Shown here piece after piece: positions 35,613 to 45,012 of a stretch of 64,000 nucleotides of DNA. This DNA comes from Bradyrhizobium sp. AZCC 1721. Its GTDB lineage: Bacteria > Pseudomonadota > Alphaproteobacteria > Rhizobiales > Xanthobacteraceae. The number at the start of each line of letters is the position of its first letter. The first letter of the stretch is position 1. The notes beneath the pieces were generated by a model, which saw nothing but the letters and a program-made list of their open reading frames with translations, ran no database searches and was not told the origin of the DNA. The stretch covers positions 682,001-746,000 of the forward strand of contig NZ_JAZHSB010000001.1 of assembly GCF_036924715.1 (NCBI RefSeq). The letters run 5' to 3'. Both the position numbers and the translations under genes were made by a program.

Positions 35613-37466
35613 TCACGTCTTCTCGGCGGCCTTCTTCGGCGCGAACGTCGCCTTGAGATTGTCGAACAGCTCCACCTTCACGCCGTTCTTTCGCATGATG
35701 TAACTCTGCTGGATCACCGAGAGCAGGTTGTTCCAGGCCCAGTAGATCACGAGACCCGCCGGGAAGCCGGCCAGCATGAAGGTGAAGATCAGCGGCATCC
35801 AGTCGAAGATCATCTTCTGGGTCGGATCCGGCGGCGTCGGGTTCAGCTTCATCTGGAACCACATCGTGATGCCCATGATGATCGGCCAGACGCCGAGCGC
35901 GAGGTAAAATCCGATCACCGGAATGTGCGTCGGATCGAAAGGCAGCAGACCGAACAGATTGAACAGGTTGGTCGGGTCCGACGCCGAGAGATCCCTTATC
36001 CAGCCGTAGAACGGCGCATGGCGCATTTCGATGGTGACGAACAGCACCTTGTAGAGCGAGAAGAACACCGGAATCTGCAGCGCAATGGGAAGGCAGCCCG
36101 CGATCGGGTTGATCTTCTCCTTGCGGTAGATCTCCATCATCTCCTGCTGCTGCTTCTGGCGGTCGTCTGGATAGCGCTCCTTCAGCGCCTGCAGTTGCGG
36201 CTGCACCGACTTCATCTTCGCCATCGAGGCGTAGGACTTGTTGGCGAGCGGGAAGAACAACAGCTTGATCAGCACCGTCACCAGCAGGATGGAGAGGCCG
36301 AAATTGCCGACCAGATGGAAGAAATAGTCGAGCAACAGGAACATTGGCTTGGTGATGAAGTAGAACCAGCCCCAATCGATCAATAGATCGAATTGGTTCA
36401 GCCCGAGCTGCTTGTTGTAGCCGCCATGGCCGGCAAACGGGAAGTTGATGCCGACGACGCTGGCCTCCTTGGCGCCGGCGAACAGCCGCGCATTGGCGCT
36501 GCCAGTGCCGCCGATCGCAATCGTCTGCGGATCCAGCAGGTAGTCGGTCTGGTAGGTGCGCTTGGTGCCGGCCAGGTTGGAGGAGAAGCGCGCCTGCAGC
36601 CTGGCGGTGGTGTCCGGCAACAGCGCCGACGCCCAGTATTTGTCCGTGATGCCGAGCCAGCCATTGGTGACGTTGAAGGCGACCGACTTAACTTCGTCGA
36701 TCTTCGAGTAGCTGTATTCCTGCAGGCGCTGGTCGCCGAGATAGCCGATCAGGCCTTCATGCAGGATGTAGTAGCCCGAGACCTCCGGCGTGCCGTGGCG
36801 GGAGATAAGGGCGAACGGATAGAGCGTGACCGGCGCATTGCCGACGTTGGTGACGTCGTCCTTGATGGTGAAGAGATAGCGGTCGTCGATTGCAATGGTG
36901 CGGCGGAAGGTGAGACCTTCGCCATTGTCCCATTTCAGCGTGACCGGCCTCTCGGGACTCAGGCTGCCGGAGCCTTCCTGCTGCCACACCGTCTCGCGAT
37001 CGGGAAGCTTGGCGGTTGAGCCGGAGGCGGCGACCCAACCGAATTCCGCGTAATAGGGATGCGCCGTCCCCGAGGGCGAGAACAGCACGATCGCCGGCGA
37101 CTTCGGATCGACGGTGTCGCGGAATTTCTCCAATGCGAGATCGTCGATGCGCGCGCCCTTCAGCGCGATGCTGCCGGAAATACGCGGCGTCTCGATCTTG
37201 ATGCGGGGCGAGGCGGCAATCGCGGTGTCGCGGCTGACGACCGGCTGGGCCGGCTGGCCGGCAGGCGCGCCGGCGGAGGGCGTCGCGCCCGGTTGCGGCG
37301 TGGTGGAGCCGGGAGCCGTCTGCGGCTGCGACTTGTTAAGTTCGGCCTGGGTCTGCTGTTGCGCACGCTGCCGCTCCATCTGCGGCATATTGTAGAAATA
37401 CTGCCAGGCGATCAGCACGAGGCCGGACAGAATGACGGCGAGGATGGTGTTGCGGTTGTCGGTCAT
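35613..37466 (-). CDS. yidC: Membrane protein insertase YidC
   Basis: A 617-residue inner-membrane insertase for small and tail-anchored proteins, working alone or with Sec. The N-terminal helix is TILAVILSGLVLIAWQYFYN; a Pro/Gln-rich linker (about 30-75) and the large periplasmic beta domain follow, then the conserved five-helix core with KLLFFPLANKSYASMAKMKS, CLPIALQIPVFFSLYKVLF and LIFTFMLAGFPAGLVIYWAW. The start at 37466 avoids overlap with rnpA and matches family starts. Confidence 0.96.
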   Translation of the reverse strand: MTDNRNTILAVILSGLVLIAWQYFYNMPQMERQRAQQQTQAELNKSQPQTAPGSTTPQPGATPSAGAPAGQPAQPVVSRDTAIAASPRIKIETPRISGSIALKGARIDDLALEKFRDTVDPKSPAIVLFSPSGTAHPYYAEFGWVAASGSTAKLPDRETVWQQEGSGSLSPERPVTLKWDNGEGLTFRRTIAIDDRYLFTIKDDVTNVGNAPVTLYPFALISRHGTPEVSGYYILHEGLIGYLGDQRLQEYSYSKIDEVKSVAFNVTNGWLGITDKYWASALLPDTTARLQARFSSNLAGTKRTYQTDYLLDPQTIAIGGTGSANARLFAGAKEASVVGINFPFAGHGGYNKQLGLNQFDLLIDWGWFYFITKPMFLLLDYFFHLVGNFGLSILLVTVLIKLLFFPLANKSYASMAKMKSVQPQLQALKERYPDDRQKQQQEMMEIYRKEKINPIAGCLPIALQIPVFFSLYKVLFVTIEMRHAPFYGWIRDLSASDPTNLFNLFGLLPFDPTHIPVIGFYLALGVWPIIMGITMWFQMKLNPTPPDPTQKMIFDWMPLIFTFMLAGFPAGLVIYWAWNNLLSVIQQSYIMRKNGVKVELFDNLKATFAPKKAAEKT

Positions 37467-37486
37467 CGTTTTTGAGGTCTCGCCAT

Positions 37487-37831
37487 TCAATTCGGATGTT
37501 TGGTCGGCTGCCGGTCGAGGCGATGCAGCGCCGAGCGGAGATCGTCGAGCATGGTTGCGAAGTCGCGGGTGAGCGCGGCGCGACGGCCTACCAGCACATA
37601 ATCATGGTGCGGTCGCATCGATATGACGTCCAGCCGCTTCACCAGTTCGCGAAGCCTGCGCCGGATGCGATTGCGCTCGGTAGCAGTACCGTTCTTTTTG
37701 GTAACGGTGAAGCCGATTCGGATCGGGCCGTCATCGTCGCGGGCTCGGCGCTGCACCACGAAGGCAGCGCTGTTGGCCCGCGTGCCATTGGCAACGGCGA
37801 GAAAGTCCGCCCGCTGCCTCAGCCGATCCAT
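37487..37831 (-). CDS. rnpA: Ribonuclease P protein component
   Basis: A 114-residue basic protein partner of the RNase P ribozyme in tRNA 5' maturation. It opens MDRLRQRADFLAVANG; the RNR signature is ATERNRIRRRLRELVK, preceded by RIGFTVTKKNG. Its stop lies 20 bp before the yidC start and its start 27 bp after the rpmH stop, the standard order. Confidence 0.95.
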   Translation of the reverse strand: MDRLRQRADFLAVANGTRANSAAFVVQRRARDDDGPIRIGFTVTKKNGTATERNRIRRRLRELVKRLDVISMRPHHDYVLVGRRAALTRDFATMLDDLRSALHRLDRQPTKHPN

Positions 37832-37858
37832 GAATGAAATCTCCGGAAAGGTTCCGGC

Positions 37859-37993
37859 TCAGGCGCTCAGACGCTTGCGGCCGCGCGCACGGCGAGCGGC
37901 GAGAACCTTGCGGCCGCCGGCGGTGGCGAGACGGGCGCGGAAGCCGTGACGGCGCTTGCGCACCAGTTTGCTGGGTTGATAAGTCCGCTTCAC
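37859..37993 (-). CDS. rpmH: Ribosomal protein L34
   Basis: 44 residues, the full length of L34: [20 protein letters not shown], then [20 protein letters not shown] and a KRLSA end. The start codon is a GTG at 37993, with GGAGAAC about ten bases upstream. It leads the rpmH-rnpA-yidC run and has a good promoter at 38135-38163. Confidence 0.96.
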   Translation of the reverse strand: MKRTYQPSKLVRKRRHGFRARLATAGGRKVLAARRARGRKRLSA

Positions 37994-38413
37994 GGGTAGT
38001 TCTCCGCTGACCGGGCAATTTGCCTGTTGGATTGAGATGCGTCCGATGATGCGGGCCGGCCCGAAATGGGCCATTTACGGCCCAAAGCGAGCCGCCCCCG
38101 GCTGAAACCGGGCCATCGCGGACAATTGGCGCGGCTTATACGGGAGCGACCTGTTTTCGTCAATGTCGGGGGCTGCCGCATCAGCCCTTCTTTGAAACGT
38201 CGCAATTGGGGCGAATATATCTGTTTTCGTGGGGTTTTCAGGGGCAGGACGGCGACGCGCCCGGACCATTGGAACCACGGCACATTAGCGATCGGTAATT
38301 TGACCGTTCGGTGGCCCAAACGCATCCTCGGAATCACGGGAACGCGAACTTATATGGGCCGCGCGACCTGGGTTCGGCGGGCTCCGAAAGCAGAGATATC
38401 AAGGCGGATAATC
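37994..38413. other. Intergenic region between rpmH and the sensor kinase
   Basis: About 420 bp without a gene. It holds the rpmH promoter near 38150, a ggccggcccgaaatgggcc dyad near 38050, and the leader of the divergent kinase. The rpmH transcript would have a leader of about 135 nt. Nothing else is recognisable. Confidence 0.6.
38135..38163 (-). promoter_or_regulatory. Sigma-70-type promoter for the rpmH operon
   Basis: On the minus strand TTGACG and TATAAG stand 17 bp apart, close to the housekeeping consensus. The start would fall near 38128, giving a leader of about 135 nt before the rpmH GTG. Confidence 0.7.
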
Positions 38414-39889
38414 GTGTCAGCGACCGACCAGCCGACTCTTCAAGCGCCGCGGCCTTCGGGCCCGCGGCGGCTCGGCCTGTCCGGCAAGCTCCTGCTGCTC
38501 ACCATTCCGCTCGTGATGATCGCGCTCCTGATGATCTACGTGCCTTCGATCGCGAATTTCTGGACCAATCGGCTGAACGACCGCCTCGCCGCGGCCAATA
38601 CCGCCGCCTTGGTGCTGGACGCCGCGCCGCTCGGCATGGTCCCGGATTCGCTGGCCCGGCAGATTCTGACCAGCGTCGGCGCGCGGGCGGTCGCCATCAA
38701 GATGGGGCAGCAGCGTCGGCTGCTCGCCAGCGCCGACCTGCCGCCGGCGATCGACCGTGACATCGACATGCGGACGCTCACGGTGTGGTCCGCTATCGTC
38801 GAGTCCTTTGAGACCATGCTGGAGCGAGGCAACCAGACCATCCGCGTGGTGGGGCCCGCGCCCGGCGGCGCCCAATTCATCGAAGTCGTGGTCGACGAGA
38901 AGCCGTTGCGGCTGGCGATGTACCGCTTTTCCAGCAACCTGCTGCTGGTCTCGCTGGGGATCGCGATGCTGGCCGCGGGGCTGGTTTACCTCGCGCTGCA
39001 TTATCTGTTTGTCCGCCCGATGCGGCGGCTGACTGCCAATCTCGTCGGCTTCCACGAAAACCCCGAAAGCGCGGCGCGCATCATCGTGCCGAGCCAGCGC
39101 AGCGACGAGATCGGCGTCGTCGAGCGCGAACTGTCCGACATGCAGCGCGACCTCGTCTCGATGCTCTCCCAGAAGAGCCGGCTTGCCGCGCTCGGGCTTG
39201 CGGTGTCGAAGATCAACCATGATCTGCGCAATCTTCTGGCGTCCTCGCAATTGCTGTCGGATCAATTGGCCAGTGTGCCCGATCCGCGGGTGCAGCGCTT
39301 TGCGCCGAAACTGATGCGCTCGCTGGAGCGCGCCATCGACTTCTGCCAATCGACGCTGTCCTATGGCCGGGCTCAGGAAGCCGAGCCCGACCGCCGCTTG
39401 ATCCAGGTCGAACCCGTGGTCACCGAGGTGCGCGAATCTGCCGGCCTTGCCGCCGACGCCTCGATCACCTGGATCAACGCCATCGAGCGCGGGCTTTCGA
39501 TCGACGCCGATCCCGACCAGCTCTTTCGCGTGCTGCTTAACCTGGTGCGTAACGCGGTGCAGGCGCTCGACAGCCGCCCCAAGGGCGACACCGCGACATT
39601 GCAGATCCGAATCACCGGCCGCCGCGAAGGCTCGGTCGCGATCATCGAGGTTTCCGACACCGGTCCGGGCGTGCCGGCAAAGACGCGCGAGCACCTGTTC
39701 GAGGCGTTCCAGACCTCCGGCCGCCCCGGCGGCAGCGGGCTGGGCCTGGCGATCGCCGCCGAGTTGGTCCGCGCCCATGGCGGCGACATCCACCTGGTCG
39801 AAGGCACCATTGGTGCCACCTTCCGCGTCTCGATTCCCGACCGCCCGGTGGAACTACAGAGCGTCCGCAACGAGCGGGCCCGGGCGTAA
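38414..39889 (+). CDS. Membrane-bound sensor histidine kinase
   Basis: A 491-residue orphan kinase. The first membrane helix is LLLLTIPLVMIALLMIYVPS (about 27-46); a periplasmic sensor domain of about 125 residues follows; the second helix is LLLVSLGIAMLAAGLVYLAL (about 178-197), then a HAMP-like linker. The H-box is LAVSKINHDLRNLLASSQLL; the ATPase has LLNLVRNAVQAL (N), EVSDTGPGVP (G1) and GGSGLGLAIAAELVRAHGG (G2). The start is a GTG with AAGG eight bases upstream. No response regulator gene is adjacent, so the partner is unknown. Confidence 0.9.
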   Translation: MSATDQPTLQAPRPSGPRRLGLSGKLLLLTIPLVMIALLMIYVPSIANFWTNRLNDRLAAANTAALVLDAAPLGMVPDSLARQILTSVGARAVAIKMGQQRRLLASADLPPAIDRDIDMRTLTVWSAIVESFETMLERGNQTIRVVGPAPGGAQFIEVVVDEKPLRLAMYRFSSNLLLVSLGIAMLAAGLVYLALHYLFVRPMRRLTANLVGFHENPESAARIIVPSQRSDEIGVVERELSDMQRDLVSMLSQKSRLAALGLAVSKINHDLRNLLASSQLLSDQLASVPDPRVQRFAPKLMRSLERAIDFCQSTLSYGRAQEAEPDRRLIQVEPVVTEVRESAGLAADASITWINAIERGLSIDADPDQLFRVLLNLVRNAVQALDSRPKGDTATLQIRITGRREGSVAIIEVSDTGPGVPAKTREHLFEAFQTSGRPGGSGLGLAIAAELVRAHGGDIHLVEGTIGATFRVSIPDRPVELQSVRNERARA

Positions 39890-39904
39890 GCAGTTGATCC
39901 TCCA

Positions 39905-40064
39905 CGTCGTTCCGGGGCGATGCCACCGGGTCCGCGCGAAGCGCGGCCCGATGACAGGCTCTGCATCCTCCGCATCGAAGCCGGAATCCAGAAGTCGTGG
40001 CGCGAGATTCCCCGATGTGCGGGGCACATCCGAGGTTTGCGCTGTGATGCGCCCGGAATGACGG
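39905..40064. repeat. Palindromic repeat between the kinase and tRNA-Arg
   Basis: cgtcgttccggggcgatgcc, then ccgcgcgaagcgcgg with cccgatgacaggctc as at 181-225, a spacer, gattccccgatgtgcgggg and a closing gcgcccggaatgacgg. It may end the kinase transcript. Confidence 0.6.
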
Positions 40065-40212
40065 AAATACTGCCCGGAATTGGCCCCCCGATCGCATTTC
40101 CCCACCTTGCCAAGCGAAGCCGGAGCGGGTAGCTAAAGCGCTCTTTCGCGACCGTCCGAGGTCTTTGTCGGACGCATCCGGGCCTCTTAAAGCCCAAATG
40201 CCAAGCGAAAAC

Positions 40213-40289
40213 GCGCCCGTAGCTCAGCTGGATAGAGCACCAGACTACGAATCTGGGGGTCAGGAGTTCGAATCTCTTCGGGCGCGCCA
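40213..40289 (+). tRNA. tRNA-Arg (anticodon ACG)
   Basis: 77 nt with CCA encoded. The acceptor arms GCGCCCG (40213-40219) and CGGGCGC (40279-40285) pair fully. The D arm AGCTCAGCTGGATAGAGC, the anticodon arm CCAGA-CTACGAA-TCTGG with ACG, and the T arm around GTTCGAATC are all normal. ACG is the inosine-modified anticodon reading CGN codons. The DNA after it is an accessory, decayed region, as often seen next to tRNA genes. Confidence 0.97.
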
Positions 40290-40561
40290 TTTCACTGCGA
40301 TCAAGCGCGCGGCTTTGCCGTGACCCGCACCTCCGGCAGCCACTATCGGCTGGTCCACCGAGCCGATTCGGCGCGCAAAGTGACGGTGCCGTACCACGCC
40401 GATGATCTCAAGCGCGGCACATTGCGCTGTCGGCGTCATCAGAAAGATGCAATGCGCTCGGCAGACTACCTCTCGGTAGAACAACACACGATCCTGAAAG
40501 GCGCTGTCGGCAGCGGTTGCTATAGGCAGATATCTCAAGCAAACGCCAAGGGAGAGACCCC

Positions 40562-41188
40562 ATGTATATCCTTTATCACTTTCCATTTTCTCAGCATGGG
40601 CGACGGGTCGTCGCGCTACTTGAGGAAGCTCGCATTCCCTATGAGTTGCGCGTCGTCGACATGGCGTCCGGCCAGCACATGTCTGACGACTTCCGCAAAA
40701 TCAATCCGAACCATCAAGTCCCGGTGCTGATCGATGGAGATCTCACGCTCACCGAATCGAACGCTATTCTGCGCTACCTCTGTACCAAGCATGACCTGAT
40801 TGAGTGGTATCCTCGGGCCGCCGACTCGCGCGCCCGGGTGGAACAATGGCTTGACTGGAACCAGTGCCGCCTCGGCCCCGCCGTGGTCGATATCGTCCTC
40901 AACAAGGTATTCCTCGGCCCCAATGGCGACGCCTCCGCAATCGAGCGTGGCGAACGGCGATTGGCGGATGTCGCTCCGGTCCTGGAAGCCAGGCTGTCAC
41001 GTTCCGCCCATGTCGCCGGAGACACGCCAACGATCGCGGACCTGTCGATTGCATCGAACTTGACCCAACTCTATCTTGCCGACGCTTCGCCAAAGACACC
41101 CGCCACCGTTGCATGGTATCGCAAAATGGAAGCGCTAAGCGGTGTCAGGGCATCGTGCGCGCCCATGCAGGCCAAGACGAAGGGTTAA
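40562..41188 (+). CDS. Glutathione S-transferase family protein
   Basis: A 208-residue GST. The N-terminal thioredoxin-like domain starts MYILYHFPFSQHGRRVVALL and contains NPNHQVPVLIDGDLTLTESN, with cis-Pro and the glutathione-binding Glu-Ser. The helical C-terminal domain includes DTPTIADLSIASNL. It resembles theta-like enzymes. GGGAGA lies six bases before the ATG. It is the first gene after tRNA-Arg and opens the accessory region; about 270 bp before it hold nothing recognisable. It differs clearly from the GST at 378. Confidence 0.88.
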   Translation: MYILYHFPFSQHGRRVVALLEEARIPYELRVVDMASGQHMSDDFRKINPNHQVPVLIDGDLTLTESNAILRYLCTKHDLIEWYPRAADSRARVEQWLDWNQCRLGPAVVDIVLNKVFLGPNGDASAIERGERRLADVAPVLEARLSRSAHVAGDTPTIADLSIASNLTQLYLADASPKTPATVAWYRKMEALSGVRASCAPMQAKTKG

Positions 41189-41279
41189 CGGCCAACCTCG
41201 TCCCGAGCACACGCCACAAAACGCTAGAGCATGCTGTTTTTTACCGGAATCGGGATTCCCAGTCTGGAGAATCTCTGAT

Positions 41280-41510
41280 TCAAACTCGATGCTGGGAACG
41301 CGGGCCCAGCATGGATGGCGCGCCCCCTTTTGGAAGACACGCGGCCTGCGCAAGGGCAAATACTATCGCGCCGAGCCAGCCTGCAGATACCGCGGCCGGC
41401 CAGAACGGCAAGGGTGTGAGCCGGTTGAGCGCGAGCCCAGTAAGCACTGCGACCGCCCACGCGATCGGCGGCCGGACAATGACGTCAGCGGTACCTGCCG
41501 TGTCAGCCAT
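41280..41510 (-). pseudogene. Truncated copy of a membrane methyltransferase (ICMT-like) gene
   Basis: The first 54 or so residues (VIVRPPIAWAVAVLTGLALN, then AGWLGAIVFALA) closely follow those of the intact gene at 47536-48006, and the similarity continues into the DNA upstream of both starts (ttgca.gc.tagc..aaaatcg). After FALA the frame runs into unrelated sequence and ends 22 residues later, without the catalytic C-terminal half. It is a 5' fragment of a duplicated gene. Confidence 0.8.
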
Positions 41511-41674
41511 GGCGGAACCTGCGTTCCTTTCGATGTAGCCAGCCGAAGTTATTTGCAGGCGTAGCGTAAAATCGCAGGCAGTCCGAAATGAGCGTGCCCG
41601 AAGCTCTTCGCGCCGTGGATGGCGTAGTGCTACCGTCCAGCAGCTGCACCATCACCAGGGACACGACCGAAATC

Positions 41675-42130
41675 ATGACTAAAAGTAAATTGCTACGAAT
41701 GGACAATGTCGGCATCGTGGTGGAATCTCTCGATGATGCCATCTCTTTTTTCACCGAGCTTGGCCTGACGCTTGAGGGGCGAGCCATGGTTGAAGGAGAA
41801 TGGGCCGGACGCGTCACTGGACTGGGTAATCAGCGCGTCGAGATCGCCATGATGCTCACTCCCGACGGCCACAGCCGCCTCGAGCTCTCGCGTTTTCTCA
41901 CCCCGTCTGTAGTCGCCGATCACCGGAACGCCCCGGTGAACGCCCTCGGCTACCTGCGTGCTATGTTCACAGTGAGCGACATCGACGAAACACTCACCAG
42001 ACTCCGTAAGCACGGTGCGCAGCTCGTCGGCGAAGTGGTTCAGTACGAGGATTCGTATCGGCTCTGCTACATCCGCGGCCCCGAAGGACTTCTCATCGGA
42101 CTGGCAGAACCACTCGGTAGTAATCGGTAA
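41675..42130 (+). CDS. VOC-superfamily (glyoxalase/bleomycin-resistance fold) protein
   Basis: A 151-residue protein with the paired beta-alpha-beta-beta-beta modules: LRMDNVGIVVESLDDAISFF and LGLTLEGRAMVEG in the first, LGYLRAMFTVSDIDETLTRL and CYIRGPEGLLIGLAEPLG in the second. Such proteins are metal-dependent lyases, dioxygenases or binding proteins; this one appears full length but has no diagnostic substrate motif. The start at 41675 is chosen by the module boundary. Confidence 0.8.
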   Translation: MTKSKLLRMDNVGIVVESLDDAISFFTELGLTLEGRAMVEGEWAGRVTGLGNQRVEIAMMLTPDGHSRLELSRFLTPSVVADHRNAPVNALGYLRAMFTVSDIDETLTRLRKHGAQLVGEVVQYEDSYRLCYIRGPEGLLIGLAEPLGSNR

Positions 42131-42417
42131 CGGTTAAGGGAGAACCCCGCCCGCGTCAGCAGGTGGGGTTTGGACGTGCCACGCTTCAGCTGGATCGCGT
42201 GGCGTAGTGCGATTTCGCAATCTGTCGCAACTTTTCGAGCGATAGCGGTCTCGCGGCTGGCTGCAGCGTCATAGCGTTCCGGCGAAAACGTAGTTATCAG
42301 TTTCATCTACGCTCGGGCGCCATTTTGCGATTTGTACGATTTCACCGCCAAAACGCGCCGCTATCATGCTGCGTTTCCGCTCCGCCCCGCGGCGGGTTCA
42401 ATGACCAGGTGGATGGC

Positions 42418-42636
42418 ATGCCAAAGACGCGTGCTGTTTTGGGCTCCGCTCTTTTCCTCGTCGCCGCGCCCGGCGTGTTGGCAGTGCTCCTCCCATGGTG
42501 GGTTACGCACTGGGAGGTTCGATCGCCATTCCTTGGGCTTGAGCTGACGCGCGCCATCGGCGCGATATTGATCCTTGCCGGCATACCCGGACTTGTGGGT
42601 TCATTTGCTCGCTTTGCGCCGTATCATTCGGGCTGA
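42418..42636 (+). pseudogene. Fragment of a second membrane methyltransferase gene
   Basis: 72 residues, MPKTRAVLGSALFLVAAPGV, two hydrophobic segments, then GAILILAGIPGLVGSFARFA. This resembles the first third of isoprenylcysteine carboxyl-methyltransferase-like proteins, which continue with a VTGLYRHVRNPMY-type region; here a stop follows PYHSG. The catalytic part is absent, so a truncated gene is inferred. Confidence 0.55.
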
Positions 42637-42708
42637 TCGTTGGCGTAGCGCGCAATCGTACAACCTCGCAGTTTTGCCGGCTGGAACGCGCGGCAGGCCA
42701 CGGCATCA

Positions 42709-42763
42709 TGGCGCCACGGCGAACGAGTAGTGCCCATCTTCATCGACCGTGGCGCGCCATTTC
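42709..42763 (-). repeat. 55-bp repeated sequence, copy 1 (encodes WRATVDEDGHYSFAVAP)
   Basis: It shares about 47 of 55 positions with 44468-44524. Read on the minus strand, both keep one frame: WRATVDEDGHYSFAVAP here, followed by a stop, and WRAAADEDGHYCFTVAPRPD there. The conserved frame suggests the tail of a once-longer gene. The first 13 bases of its right end, GGCGCGCCATTTC (42751-42763), equal the 3' edge of tRNA-Arg at 40281-40293. Confidence 0.6.
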
Positions 42764-42776
42764 GGTTCAAAGGCAC

Positions 42777-42824
42777 GAACGCCTAGCACCGCCGCCTCTA
42801 CGCCAGAGGCGGCGGTTAGCGTTC
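42777..42824. terminator. Strong hairpin in the gap before the DHFR-like gene
   Basis: An 11-bp inner stem (CCGCCGCCTCT with AGAGGCGGCGG) and a 6-bp outer stem (GAACGC with GCGTTC) are separated by an internal loop. It lies in the 395-bp region 42637-43031, which otherwise holds the 55-bp repeat and no gene. A terminator or part of a mobile-element end are both possible. Confidence 0.4.
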
Positions 42825-43031
42825 GGAGCAGCTCGCTCCGCAGCCCACGAATGCGAGCCTCTTTCCGGCTCACGACTTACACCCGCTGCGCGACAGTGCG
42901 CGCACTTGATCGCGGGCGAACGTGCCGTCGCCGTTCCCAATTGCGATTTAAAATCAGTCAATCTAGCTTACAACCGATTTCATGACGCAATCAGAACCGC
43001 GTGGATGGGCCGCGTGAGGAAGGAATTGGGT

Positions 43032-43562
<531 letters not shown>

Positions 43563-43653
43563 TCTCGCGACTCGCCGGATGGAAATCGCAGCGATCTGCG
43601 CTCGCTAGCGGCGCTGGCGAAGTAGGAACGGCGGATTGTATTCGAGTGCATCG

Positions 43654-44427
43654 TCACCTTAATCCCGTACTTCGCCGGTATATCTCCAGCAGACCGCGAA
43701 TCGTCAGGTCGGGATCGAAGTGATCTATCGCCTTGGTGGCGTCGTGGAACAACGATGCGACACCGCCGGTGGCGACGACCGTCATTGCTTCGTTCCGCTC
43801 AGCCTTAATGCGAGCAATCATTCCTTCGATGAGCGCAACGTGACCCCAGAAAATGCCGGACTGCATGGCGCTAACCGTGTCGTCGCCTACCACCCGTCGT
43901 GGCTTTTGCAGCGCAATTCTGGGAAGCTTCGCGGCGGCTGCATGCAGGGCCTCCATCGACAGGTGGACGCCTGGCGCGATCACACCTCCCTCGAAGCCGC
44001 CATCACTCGCGATCACGTCCAGCGTGATGGCGGTCCCGCTGTCGACAATGATCAATGGCCCGGAATAGAGCTTGAGCGCGCCGAGCGCATTGACCAGACG
44101 GTCCGATCCGACCTCCGAGGGCTTCTTGGTCCGCACCTCGATGCCCAGCTCGGTGTTCTCACCAATGATCAACGGCTCGGCGTGCAGGTAACGACGCGAC
44201 AGGTTTCGCAGGTTGAAGATCGACTGCGGCACTACGCTCGATATCACACAGGCATTCAAAAGGCTGAGCTCAAGTTTGTGCATCGCCATGAGCTGCGACA
44301 GCCACACGGCGTACTCATCGGCTGTACGGCTAGGTTCGGTAGCCGATCGCCATTGGGCGATCCAATGGTCGCCGTCGTGAACCGCGAACAGGCTGTTGGT
44401 GTTTCCCTGCTCAATTGCCAGAAGCAT
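43654..44427 (-). CDS. coaX: Type III pantothenate kinase-like protein (CoaX family)
   Basis: A 257-residue ASKHA-fold kinase. The family phosphorylates pantothenate at the start of CoA synthesis. [15 protein letters not shown] with the catalytic Asp and [14 protein letters not shown] are intact, as are [19 protein letters not shown] and TVVATGGVA. The first motif reads IEQGNTNS, with Glu where the family has the Asp of DxGNT. It lies at the end of the ClpS/AAA cluster in the accessory region, so it may be a second, divergent paralogue rather than the housekeeping enzyme. Confidence 0.85.
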   Translation of the reverse strand: MLLAIEQGNTNSLFAVHDGDHWIAQWRSATEPSRTADEYAVWLSQLMAMHKLELSLLNACVISSVVPQSIFNLRNLSRRYLHAEPLIIGENTELGIEVRTKKPSEVGSDRLVNALGALKLYSGPLIIVDSGTAITLDVIASDGGFEGGVIAPGVHLSMEALHAAAAKLPRIALQKPRRVVGDDTVSAMQSGIFWGHVALIEGMIARIKAERNEAMTVVATGGVASLFHDATKAIDHFDPDLTIRGLLEIYRRSTGLR

Positions 44428-44467
44428 CGATCAAGTCCTACGTTGCAGCTTCACATTATCTGGGCGC

Positions 44468-44524
44468 GGCGCCACGGTGAAGCAATAGTGCCCATCTTCA
44501 TCGGCCGCGGCGCGCCACTTATCG
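44468..44524 (-). repeat. 55-bp repeated sequence, copy 2
   Basis: See 42709. This copy sits between coaX and the 123-residue protein gene and runs on in frame to RPDNVKLQRRT and a stop at 44431. A third, shorter match (TTCATCGACCGTGGCGCGCC) is at 46968-46987. Confidence 0.6.
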
Positions 44525-44569
44525 ACTGCATCGCGCAAATATCTTGACCTGCGAGGCCACCCCTGCGCT

Positions 44570-44941
44570 TCAATGGCCTTCGCGCTCGGCGTCGCCCTGA
44601 ACCGCGTCTTCCGCTTGTGCGGCGACCAGTGCCGGCACGCCGCGGGATCGAATGACGATTCCGATGACGTCGACATCGACCTTGAGCAGATCGAGCTCTC
44701 GCGTCATCTCGCGCAGTTCCTGGCCCTTGCGCGCGATTTCCTCGGAAACGTCGATAGCCATGTTGCGCTCGGTGACCCCGCCCGGGCTGCCGACGAACAT
44801 TTTGGCTCTGAGCCACTCCAGCCGCGCCCGCTGCGTATCGCGCGCGAACTTCTTTTCGACGAACTGTCGCCGTGCCTCTACGTAGGCCGCCAGCAATTCG
44901 ACGTCGGACATTTTGTACAGGGCGTCGGCTGAAACGCTCAT
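44570..44941 (-). CDS. Small coiled-coil protein of unknown function downstream of the ClpS/AAA gene
   Basis: 123 residues, strongly charged and helical: DVELLAAYVEARRQFVEKKF and EEIARKGQELREMTRELDLL look like coiled-coil. The C-terminal third, VDVDVIGIVIRSRGVPALVA, is more hydrophobic. No family recognised. It starts 71 bp after the AAA gene stop on the same strand and is probably co-transcribed; a partner or substrate role for the ATPase is a guess. No clear ribosome site is seen before the ATG. Confidence 0.6.
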   Translation of the reverse strand: MSVSADALYKMSDVELLAAYVEARRQFVEKKFARDTQRARLEWLRAKMFVGSPGGVTERNMAIDVSEEIARKGQELREMTRELDLLKVDVDVIGIVIRSRGVPALVAAQAEDAVQGDAEREGH

Positions 44942-45012
44942 GGCCGCTGGCTCAGACGATCGGGTTCATGGCAGGTAGCGGGTCAAAACCTATTCTACCA
45001 AGCCAGGTCCGA

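Noticed and set aside
42777..42824. Integron attC site
   Set aside because: The stem with internal loop and the nearby single-domain genes recall a cassette array, but the core sites do not fit RYYYAAC/GTTRRRY, gene orientation is mixed and no intI is seen.
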